The notes beneath the pieces are model-generated. The model was not told the DNA's origin. It made no database searches and saw nothing but the letters and a program-made list of their open reading frames with translations. 64,000 nt of DNA from Phaeoceros laevis (taxonomy: Eukaryota > Anthocerotophyta > Anthocerotopsida > Notothyladales), in assembly GCA_049999765.1 (NCBI GenBank), contig JBNGIQ010009496.1, positions 420,459 to 484,458 on the forward strand, given 5' to 3'. Positions 32,554-41,782 of this stretch are shown here, piece by piece. The translations under genes and the position numbers were made by a program. How positions within the stretch are numbered: the stretch's first letter is position 1; each line of letters starts with the position of its first letter.

Positions 32554-34683
32554 ATGGAGGTTGCTACTCCGGGTAGGCCTGCAATACGGTTGCGCCCATC
32601 TATCCTGAAGGAAGAGTGCTTCAGCAGCAACGATTTGAGCAGTGCGTGGATAGCAGACTCATTACAGGATTCTTATCTATGGAACACCTCCCAGGAACCT
32701 TTGATTGACTTGACATTGCCCGTTCCTCGATCTCGCTTCGTAGAGGTAACTTCCGCCGTTATTCTCATTGCCCTCCTGGTTTTGGAGGATTCATGCTACC
32801 TCAACGTTCGAACCTTCTGACTTTGACGTTGTTGACAGGTTCCGCATGTGAGGCAAAGTTATTCATGGGACTGTGGGCTAGCATGTGTCCTGATGGTGCT
32901 TAATGCAGTAGGAGTCAAAGGTTGTGACCTGAAGTTCCTTGGCCATCTTTGTGGCACTACCAGGTGGGAGGCATAGGAAAGCAGTTGCATCGTGTGAAGT
33001 TTCCTTTAGCCCGCACCCCGAAGGGTGGCGTTCATAGGACATAGTTTGGGGAGGACAGAAGAACATTGTGAATTGTTGCTTTTCTCAACTTCTGCATCTC
33101 AGGCTTGTGCTGGAAAAACGGAATGTAGACTCTCGTAGAAGCACCTTCCGCTGTGTTCCAATCCAACTGTGGCATTGAGCTACCATCACAGAGGAAACAC
33201 ATGCATCAGTAAGCAAGAATGCCAGTGGAAATACAGAACATGAAACTTATGAGTGGTCTTGATGTGCAGACCTGGGGTTTCCACCAGACTACAGTGGTCT
33301 GCATCTGAGAATGACTATATCTGATGGGGTTTTGTCGTTTCTGCAGCATTTGGACAGTTGACTTGGCCCATTTGTTGCGGTACTTCGCAGTGGATGTGGC
33401 CTTCTTGACAGTAACTGTCGGAGCAAATCCAAACTATGCTGGGGAAACCTTCTACAAGGTCTTGATTTTCTCGTCGTCGTTTGCAGGATAACCTGAACAT
33501 AAACTTGAAACAGTGCATGTGAATGCTCTCAGTGTAGGGGCTCTATACCCTGTGTGCCAATCTGAATAGATCACTTTTGATTGAAGGAAAACCTGGAAGC
33601 CGACGGTGAACGGGTAAACAGGCTGTTTGAAAAGTCTGCACAAGCAGGGATACAAATCGTGGTAACTCCTGATCAAGTTATTGAGGCAATTTGAAGTCAA
33701 TGCCTTGAGAGTGTTCTTGAGTGGAGTCTCTTCTGTCTGATGCCAGTGGAGAACAGTACCTGGGGAGGAACTTTCCATGCTGATTCTATCTGGACGGTAT
33801 CTTGCAATCGCTCTTGTTGACAAAAGGAAGATGAGGTACGATGTAGTGACTTGGTGATTAAATATGTTAGGCCTCATCCCAAATGCTGGTAAGCGTATCC
33901 ACAACTAGCATAAGTTGGTGTTGGGCAGCCGAGATCCCAGCGAGGCAAGCTGAACCCATGCCTTTAGGCATGACTTAGAAAAGGTGAGGGGTGTGATATG
34001 GATAATGAGATGAATCACAGCAACTATCACCAATTACTTACCCTACAGATCTACACAGTAGGCCGCATGGAAATTGTCACCATATGCCATCGAACATTAC
34101 TCTCATGCGTTGGTTTTGTGGCAGCTACCCATGGTTACAGGAACTTTGTATGGGAGATTGTTGTGGCCTCGTCACTGGATATGTGGGTGAGTACATTGTT
34201 TTTAACTTTTGACATCTATCCAGCGGCCATGAACTGGCAATGACTTCTGACAACTATCTCAAGCTGTCTCTCAGGCCACTACGTTGTTATATGTGGGTAT
34301 GACATGGACTCGAACGAGTTTGAAATAAGAGATCCAGGAACCTACAGGTACTGGACATTCCGTCATGTCTGCTGGCCTCTGAAGCAAGCCACCTGTTACT
34401 TCTCAGACGTTACATAGTTATCGTCTAACCCAAAGCTCTTGTGCAGTGGAAGCCGCAGGATTTCACTTGAAGCTCTCCATATAGCCCGGACATCATTTGG
34501 GACAGATGAAGATCTTCTCCTGGTATGCGTATTTGTCAGAGGAGCAAGATCTTCCGACTGTCTAAATTGCTTCCAACATGGGTTGTCTCTATTATCATGG
34601 TTCAGTGTTGTGAGTGCTGTGTTGTGGTTTAGGTATCCAGGACGAATGCTGACAACGAGGTTGCCACTGCTAGTCTGTCATGA
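32554..34683 (+). CDS. GUCD1-like protein (plant guanylyl-cyclase-domain family)
   Basis: Nine exons: 32554-32745, 32839-32963, 33347-33458, 33587-33661, 33747-33835, 34125-34186, 34275-34347, 34447-34522, 34633-34683. They close in phase to 284 residues, near the 274 of the Arabidopsis relative. Conserved blocks are VPHVRQSYSWDCGLACVLMV, SIWTVDLAHLLRYF, VGANPNYAGETFY, SGRYLAIALVDK, GHYVVICGYD, FEIRDPGTY and ARTSFGTDEDLLL. The Cys in WDCGLAC and the His/Asp in GHYVV..D resemble a papain-like peptidase-fold arrangement. Guanylyl cyclase activity has been claimed for the Arabidopsis protein, but the domain is unlike classical cyclases. The small last exon is the least certain part. Confidence 0.88.
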
Positions 34684-34941
34684 ACACCAGGTGAACCAGA
34701 GCATGATAGCTACAGAAGAGGGGCCTTTTCAATTGGCCACTGCAGTGCGGCGTTTGAGTGCGCTTCTAGTATGATGCACAGCATGTTGGATTCATTGCCA
34801 TGCGGGGAGACTTGGGAGATTCCTAAACCAGGCACGTTGGACCTTTGATGTACAGACTACAAATGTTTGTATGTACATGTTGCTGAACTGGTGGGCGATA
34901 CCTCAACGGTTAACTTACTAGTGCTATAAACAGCCTGGGAA

Positions 34942-37244
34942 CTATAAACGGCGTAACTTCTGGGAAAGAGACTCCAATTCCCCTTTAGTATATGATCCCT
35001 GAGGACTTCCTTGATCTGCAGAATCAAACGCACCGTGATGGTACACAGACGCAAACTGTGCTTTGGCTGGTCCAGGATACAGACGGCACCACGCCTCTAT
35101 TTTCCGCTGCAGCATTACGTCCTTTACTTTGCCACGCATGCTGCGATAAAAACCTTCCAAGTGAGCCAGGTTCTCGTCGCTTGCTTGAGCTATGTCTTTC
35201 TCCCAATCATCCAACAAGCTCTTCGAGATAGCTGTTGAACCTGGGCTGTACATTCTCCTGCTGCTGTCCCCAGTCGTGACCGGTCCATGTGAGTGCTCCA
35301 CAGACGACCCCCCATAAAGTGCATAATGAAGTAGGTTCGCCCGAGACTGAGCTGAACAAAGTTCAGCTTTCAACCAATGTATTTCCTCCAACGATTGTGC
35401 ATACAAGGCATTTTCATGGTCACGACTCGCACTATCAGCAACCATTCCTTTGTCACCCAGAGACCGCAACAAGGGGTCTCCTTCTAGACGAGATGATACT
35501 TCAGAATTTGGCTGGACATCCGAAATGATTGATGGGTCGCAAGTTCCACGACGTGCAGGCTTCGCTGGAGGCCACTTCACCTGGCAAGGCACCCAACTAT
35601 CTGCCAGCTCCCCTCTGCCAAGAGCCCCGTGTTGTCCCCGACCCCAAGCCCATAAAACCAGCCCATTGCAGTCTAAGGCAACAGTATGAGCTGCCCCACA
35701 GACGAGAGTGCTGCTAGAACGCTTCGCAGGATGGACCTGTTTGCGGAACAGTAGAACTGGAGCTAGCGCATCACCGCCGGTGCCCATACCTGGACACAGA
35801 CCAAAGCCCCCCTCCATACCCCAAGCCCAGATGCTGCCACTGGACAACTCTAAAGAGGTATGGAACAGCCCACAGTCAACGGCAACTACTCGCTCAGACA
35901 ATGGAAGTTCTTGCACGGGCTGCGGCAATGCACTGTTAGCAGTGGTTCCATGACCTAGTTGACCATTTTCACCTTGTCCAAAGGTCCAACACACACTGCC
36001 TTCTGATTCATAATGAGCTGGATGTTCATCTGTGATACACGCTAGGGTGACAACAACACTGTGATAAGCACCACATGCTATGAGAGTGTTGGCATCAACT
36101 TGTGCACCTAGGCTTCCAGACAAAAGCTGTGGAGAAGGCATACTAAGTTTGTGTCCAACCCCAAGCTGGCCATGCCTGTTATCTCCCCAGGCATAGCATG
36201 CGACACTTGCTGTTCCTTTCACAGGTCTTACAAGAGCAAGTACATGCTCACCACTGCCACAAGCAACCTTCAGGACCTCTGATTTGACGTTAACTTCCCT
36301 TACCAAATCAGGGTGTTCAAATACTGACCAAGAAACGATCTTCTCAGCATCCCAGAACCATAAACCACCATCCTCATCAATAACACACGACATCATTCCA
36401 CCAGCTCCTACTGCCACAGCCTGTTCAATTCATACCAAGTGTGTTAGGCAAAGAGTATCCACACTGCTTTCCTTTGTACAAACAGGAGTAACGTTGGAAA
36501 TTGAGATACAGCCAAATCCTGACAATCTCACCTTCACGATTCCCTCCTCAGCCTTGAACCTTCCACCATCCTGAGCAAGCTCAGATGGTTCATTGCATGC
36601 GCCAGACCCCTTCAACCTAGTCACACGGCCTGGCTTTGAAGTTGGCCCATCACGACCCAGCTGACCGTCCGTCCACCTGTCAAGGAGAGTACTAGATTTT
36701 CTGATCAAGTCACTCAAAACTTAACCATGCCGTGCAAGTCTTCTCTCTCTGTGGTCAGCCACTAAAAAAGAGTCTCCCCACACTCAATATCATGACCGGA
36801 TACAAGCATTGTAGCCCCAAGACCAGATTGTTCCATCTTCTGCTACCACACAATAGCCTCATAAGCTACAAGTGCTCAAGAAAACATTATGCAACCTCCG
36901 AAGTACGTAGAACAGCGAGGAGGATACTTGGAACACTGCCACAACATATTCAAGAACAATACAATCATTCTGGGACAAACCTGCTAGAGCCAGGCTGTGG
37001 TATGCACCAGCGGCAATGCTCACGATGTTCGCTTCAGTTCCACTAGGCAATACGGACGTAGAAGGCCCCCCCAACTCTTCATTTCCGTCAGAAGATACCG
37101 CTTCCATATTTGCAACATCGGAGGTGAACGAGATGTGCACTGGAGAAGGCTCATCCAATTCCTTGCCAGTACCCAGCCTACCAAACATACCCCGGCCCCA
37201 AGAGTACACAGACCCGTTCTCTGAGTTCCACGAAACAATACAGG
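34942..37244 (-). CDS. RCC1-repeat protein with C-terminal coiled coil (5' end not resolved)
   Basis: Exons recognised: 37244-36981, 36842-36797, 36676-36532, 36420-34942. They cover about 644 C-terminal residues; one or more 5' exons lie to the right. Typical RCC1 blade signatures recur: GSVYSWGRGMFGRLGTG, IVSIAAGAYHSLALA, EDGTIWSWGYN, DGQLGRDG, YAWGDNRHGQLGVG, FGQGENGQLGHG and AWGRGQHGALGRG. These predict a seven-bladed propeller. The C-terminal ~200 residues hold a helix (LEEIHWLKAELCSAQSR) and a plant-specific motif ENLAHLEGFYRSMRGKVKDVM, also present in some Arabidopsis RCC1-family proteins. The binding partner is unknown, although the class often acts as a GTPase exchange factor or scaffold. 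The junction near 36797/36676 is the least sure. The gene converges with the GUCD1-like gene. Confidence 0.85.
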
Positions 37245-37350
37245 CTGGATGTTAGCAACTCTGAAGCTAGCAGAACAATAACCATACAGACAGTGACTTG
37301 AACAATGTGATCAGAGAGTTGACCCACAAAAGATATACGTGCACCTGCCC

Positions 37351-38070
37351 TAATTGCACATTGGCTGAAAACACTTCTGAATGTGGACTTTCGTATAGTA
37401 GGGAATGCGCATGACAAGCGCTTGCCCCGTGGAAAAAGCCCTACGGTTGTCTGGCCGCTGCACCTCAAGAATGAATTCAAAAGGAGCTTTGTTTCTTGGC
37501 CGGGCATGGTCTGACAATCTATAGGAGATTACCCAAACCACGCATGCCTAACAGTAGGAACCAGCTGCAAAAATGCAGCAGACAATGCACCTGCTCCGAA
37601 CACACTGTGGTTGCAGACACTTCTAAATGTGAACTTTCATATAGTAGAGACAAGGCATGACAAGCCCTATCTCCGTGGAAAAAGCCCTACGGTTGTCTGG
37701 CCGCTGCACCTCATGAGTAGATTCACAAGGTGCTTTGTTTCTCGGCCGGGCGTGGTTGAACAATCTATAGAAGATTGCCCAAACTACGCATGCCTAACAG
37801 TTATGAAACCAGCTGCAGATTTTGCGCTATAAATGCAGCTGATCCAAATGCAAAATGGTTACACACGCTTTAGGTGTGAACTTTCGTATAGTAGAGACAG
37901 CGCATGACAAGCGCTATCCCCGTGGAAAAAGCCCTACGGTTGTCTAGCCGCTGCACCTCATGAAAAGATCAAAACGAGCTTTGTTTCTTGGCCGAGCGTG
38001 GTCGAACAATCTAGAGAAGATTGCCCAAACCACAGAAGCCTAACAGTATGAACCAGCTGCAGATTTTGGA
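37351..38070. repeat. Three tandem copies of a ~245 bp unit
   Basis: Copies start near 37351, 37597 and 37843. Matching landmarks recur at 244-248 bp spacing (ACACTTCT at 37371 and 37617; CCAGCTGCA at 37561, 37809 and 38053). A core of about 180 bp is strongly conserved, including GTGGAAAAAGCCCTACGG in all copies, while the spacers diverge. The core can fold locally: GCGC-ATGACAA-GCGC in copies 1 and 3 becomes GGC-ATGACAA-GCC in copy 2, and CCGT pairs with ACGG around GGAAAAAGCCCT. Minus-strand frames are also similar between copies, but copies 2 and 3 carry stops. The array lies in the unresolved 5' region of the RCC1 gene. Confidence 0.85.
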
Positions 38071-38885
38071 CAACTTGCAAGAAGACTAGTGTTTATTAAG
38101 TACCCGTTAGAGCCAGCGTATGAGCCTCCCCGGCGGCGAGCTGCGCCACCACGGCCCCTGATGAGTCCTCCATCTGCCCCGTGCAGTTGTCCACCTCCCC
38201 AATTGCGGGTTCTGTTACCCGCGTCTTCTAGGGTTACGAGAGGGGTTTTAGGACTGCGAGCATTAGGGCTTTTGCCAAATGCGAGGGCGACAAGCACTAC
38301 AATTGGTTTCTTTTTTTTTGGAGCGTTTTTTAGGGCAAGGAACCTCCAAGAATCATGCTTGCCATTATTTAGACTAGATATAACATGAAGCAGATAACTT
38401 ATCACTTACAAGTACTCAGCGCTCCTTCAGTACTCGCATGTAAATTTGTATTGTAGAAGGTGCAGTGCTACCCGTTTCTGGGCAAGCATCCCGCAAGACC
38501 AAGTCTACCTGATTCGACAATGTTGGCTGGTCAAGACTGGTCCTTGCTTAGTCTAGGTCCTTGAAGCCCAAGGTTTCAAGCATTTCCATGGATGTTCTGC
38601 CTTCAGCTTGAAGGAGCATAGGTCAGCCTGCAAGGGGAAGATGCAACCTGGCACAGCCGTGCTACAGCCTGTGCTACAGCCGCGTCGCACCGCGGTGGTC
38701 AAAATCGTTACGCAATCTGCGCGCCTTCCTTCGATTGAAGCAACTCAGCCGCCTTTTTGGAAGACGACCTGCGGACGAATAAAGCTCATCGGCCGAGGCT
38801 GAGCAGCCATGGATTGGAAGCACTGGTGCTCGTTGTCAAGGAGCTGTGTAGTATCCCCCCTCCAGGAGTTTGTGGACAAGGGCTG
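38071..38885. other. Unassigned region between repeat array and PGG gene
   Basis: A 121-codon minus frame (38040-38405) and short plus frames are present but match nothing I know. The start of the PGG-domain gene and the 5' exons of the RCC1 gene may lie here. Confidence 0.35.
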
Positions 38886-40096
38886 ATGAATGCGGAAATT
38901 GAATGCTCAAGCTTGCGACACTTGGAGCTACTTCAGGAGCAGTGTCCTGCTTGCGATTGTGATTCCGTGAAACCTCGTGGCAATGATGAAGGTGATCAAT
39001 TCCCTAGCTTTTCGTGAGACACCAGACAGGCAATGGGGTCAGCTTGACGCACATCAGGGTGTACTGTGCCAGGGGATGTGATGACATGTTTTTTTATCGC
39101 GTCTTGCAGCTCCTAGCAAAGAGGAAATTCTGCTGGCTGTCAATCTCCTGAGAGCTCCGGCCGTGCGCAGAGTGGTGAGACAAGTTAGGCATCAGATAAG
39201 GAGGACGGAAGATTCTGAAAGTTCCACCGCTGCTCAATCTGGTGGGCTCACTGAAGCTGATCTTGAGGTATGCAGAGGACCTAACCTTTTTCAAGTTTTG
39301 CAGCGGCAAGGCGGAGAGTTCCTAATTTGCTGTCAGAGTCTTGCAGGCAAACAACACCCGGCGTGACACCACCATTGAGAACAGAGTTGCCCGAACCTGG
39401 GTGCGGAGAAGGCTTGTATCACTGCAGCAAAGGATCAGGAGGAAGCTTGGGGCGCACAAGTATAAGGACAAGACCTATAACGCTGATCTGCATGTCCAAG
39501 GCTACTCCAGTGCCACCAACACGGTGGTGGTGGTGGCCGCCCTAATAGCCACCCTGTCATTCGCTGCCCTGCTGGCGCCACCTGGGGGTATCCACGGGGA
39601 CGAGGATGGACGTCATGGCATAGCAAAGCTGGCCGGCAAGCAGGCCTTCCAGGTCTTTTATGTCGCGAACGGAATGGCACTGTTTGTATCGCTGCTTACC
39701 ATCCTGATCCTTACTTCAGTGGTGCCACGCTCTCACAATGAAGCCAGAGTTTTGTACGAGCAGGGCAAAGTTCTTGTCTGGATTGCAACAATGTTGACCG
39801 TTTTATCCTTCAGCTCTGCTGCCTACATTGTAGCAGGCCCTGCGCACAGGATGCTGGCCTGGATCATGTTCGTCGGAGCTGGTGCCACCATGTTAAGCTT
39901 GTTTGGAACTGTTGCAGCAGTATCAGTGAAAAGGAGGATCAAGAAACTGAGAAGCAACAGGCGCAAGGCAGAGCAGATGTCTCAACAGCTACAGGGCAAA
40001 GGTGTCCTGAAAGTGCGCCCTTGGTCCCGTTCGAGATTTGTAGCAGGCGTCTTCCCAGCTGTCTCCCCAGCAACGGGTGCCGAGCTACCGCGATAA
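38886..40096 (+). CDS. PGG-domain membrane protein without visible ankyrin repeats
   Basis: Exons 38886-38991, 39110-39267 and 39347-40096 join in phase and give 337 residues from the ATG at 38886. That start is provisional, since the frame is open further upstream. The third exon has the PGG domain of ACD6-type plant proteins: TNTVVVVAALIATLSFAA, then LLAPPGGIHGD, then GKQAFQVFYVANGMALFVSL. Further helices follow (VWIATMLTVLSFSSAAYIVAG, MLAWIMFVGAGATMLSLFG) and a basic C-terminal tail. PGG domains usually follow an ankyrin array. The two small upstream exons show no ankyrin consensus; they contain an Arg-rich helix and a Cys-containing segment. Function is unknown. Confidence 0.72.
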
Positions 40097-40510
40097 GTAA
40101 GAGCAGGGCAGAGTGCTACAGTGTAAATTGCAGCAAGCTTCCCCGCTGTTCAGCCCTGCTGCCTACTGTCCGCCGGCCCTTGACATCCGATGCTACCATG
40201 GGTGATTTGCGTTGAAGCTGGTGTGAACTGTTGCAGCAGTTTCAGTGGGAAAAAAAAGAAAAAGTGACGAAAATTGCTGAGAGTCAAATGTTGAAGGCCT
40301 GCCAGGGCAAGTTGATGTTCCATCCTTCGTCCTGCTTCGTTTTTGCAACAGCCGTCACCTCCGTGGCAAAGGAGCCTGCCTGCAGGGGTGACTGCACCTG
40401 GCTGATTGCTGCTGTGTCTGGAGTGTAGTATCATGCTGCCTTTCGGAAGCTCCTCTGTTTCTGCAACCTGTTGATAAGTCTTCCCTGCATATCTGTTGCA
40501 TTCTCGTGCA
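40097..40510. other. 3' region of the PGG-domain gene
   Basis: Probably the 3' UTR; it includes an A-rich tract near 40251. No gene seen. Confidence 0.4.
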
Positions 40511-40908
40511 TACAGTCGACCCTCTTTATCTGTTACCCCTAGGGAGTAGTGAAATCAACAACACGTACAAAGGTGAAAGTGTTGTAAGCAGAGGTACTGA
40601 CGCTTAAAATTTACTTAATTAGTTAAGTAACTGATTACACATTAATGTTTGCTCTCTTCCTCTTTCTCTTGCGCTTCCCAAAGTGACCATATACTCATGT
40701 TTTTTATTCACGTTCAGGCGTCATAGCCTCACGGCTGCATACGCCTAATGATAAATAAATAAATAAATTACACATTAATGCAGTAATTAGCCAATTAGTG
40801 GCCTATGTATGCATTAATGAGCCCATTAGCGGCCTATGTAGTCATAAAATATTGTGTGATAGGAGTTTTCCGTGTAGACTTCAAGTGGAGACTTTAAATG
40901 ATGAAGCT

Positions 40909-41211
40909 CTACGGCTCGTTCCAATTGTTGGAGACGCTTGAGCGTGCTTCCAATTGTAGAAGAAGCTTAAGCGTTCTTTCGATTGTCGATAAGAAGCTTG
41001 AGTGTTCTTCCAATTGTCGGGAAGAAGCTTGAGCATTCTTCCAATTATTGAGAAGCTTGAGAGTTCCCACGACATTTTGAGGGCGTTGCACCAAATACAA
41101 GTCCACACATTCAATTGCAGCAATTAAATTTTGATAAGTCATGGGATTTCTTTCCTTGACACATATAGTTGCTTCCTCATCATCACCAGACCCATTATCA
41201 TGATTTCCCAC
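40909..41211 (-). pseudogene. Fragment resembling a Tigger-type transposase C-terminal tail
   Basis: A 100-codon frame with an acidic stretch followed by MTYQNLIAAIECVDLYLVQR and further Leu-rich helices. It resembles the segment that follows the DDE domain in pogo/Tigger transposases. Its last third is built from a ~33 bp repeat. There is no DDE domain or DNA-binding domain, so it is a remnant. Confidence 0.4.
40916..41065. repeat. ~33 bp degenerate minisatellite, about 4-5 copies
   Basis: Variants of AAGCTTGAGCGTTCTTCCAA followed by TTGTCGGGAAG recur about every 30-35 bp. The repeat lies inside the transposon and in frame with its residual ORF. Confidence 0.7.
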
Positions 41212-41360
41212 AGCTCATCGTGAGTAGGAATGTAGGTTGGAGGAAAAGTATGTGTTGTCACCACTTCACACATACAGTACATGCTTACTCCTCTGCACAC
41301 ATGTTTGGCATGATTCTGGAATCCAAGGTTAAATCTTTAGGTGGTGGAGAAAGTTCCTCA

Positions 41361-41456
41361 CATCATTAATTTGGTCTTAGATTGACATAGCTATGTCACT
41401 CACATCTTCATCATTAATTTGGTCTTAGATTGACATAGCTATGTCACTCACATCTT
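41361..41456. repeat. Exact 48 bp tandem duplication
   Basis: Positions 41361-41408 and 41409-41456 are identical and begin CATCATTAATTTGGTCTTAG. The duplication lies within the transposon remnant and is recent or an assembly artefact. Confidence 0.85.
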
Positions 41457-41772
41457 CATCAACCTGTTCAATTACTTCTCTTCACTCATTCAAATAAAAC
41501 TCCCCTCACCAAGATGTATACCTTGTGCTTGGCTCCCTATAGGCTCCGTCGGCTCAGCTTTCGTAGAGGTGTATCCTCCCTTACAATTACCTATAATAAC
41601 ATTACAGGGGGCATATTTGAATATGATATATATGATATTTCTATATAAGGGTTTTGAACTTGAGTAACAAATAACACTTACCAGGTGTTCCCTAATGCGG
41701 AGTAGCCAACCCAGTAACGAATAGAGGAATTTCACTTAAAGAGGGGACAATTAAAGAGGGTCGACTCTATAG

Positions 41773-41782
41773 NNNNNNNNNN
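41773..41782. other. Assembly gap (10 N) with duplicated flanks
   Basis: The sequence GGGTCGACTCTATAG occurs immediately on both sides of the N run, suggesting that two contig ends overlap rather than that sequence is missing. Confidence 0.8.

Larger units (their letters stand above)
40513..41767. mobile_element. Pogo/Tigger-like DNA transposon remnant
   Basis: The left end CAGTCGACCCTCTTTAT (40513) and the right end, read inward from 41767 as GAGTCGACCCTCTTTAA, form terminal inverted repeats that stay alignable for about 35 bp. Both ends are flanked by TA (40511-40512 and 41768-41769), the usual Tc1/mariner/pogo target duplication. CAGTCGACCCTC-type ends are characteristic of the pogo/Tigger group. 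Inside, a minus-strand frame at 40909-41211 resembles the acidic, helical C-terminal tail of Tigger-type transposases. At ~1.25 kb it is too short to carry a full transposase, so it is non-autonomous. Confidence 0.7.

Noticed and set aside
37351-38070. CRISPR-like array
   Set aside because: Units are ~245 bp with long conserved cores, not short repeats with unique spacers, and the genome is eukaryotic.
38040-38405. 121-codon minus ORF as first exon of the RCC1 gene
   Set aside because: Its Gly/Arg-rich sequence shows no RCC1 consensus, and no donor joining it in phase to the exon at 37244 was established.
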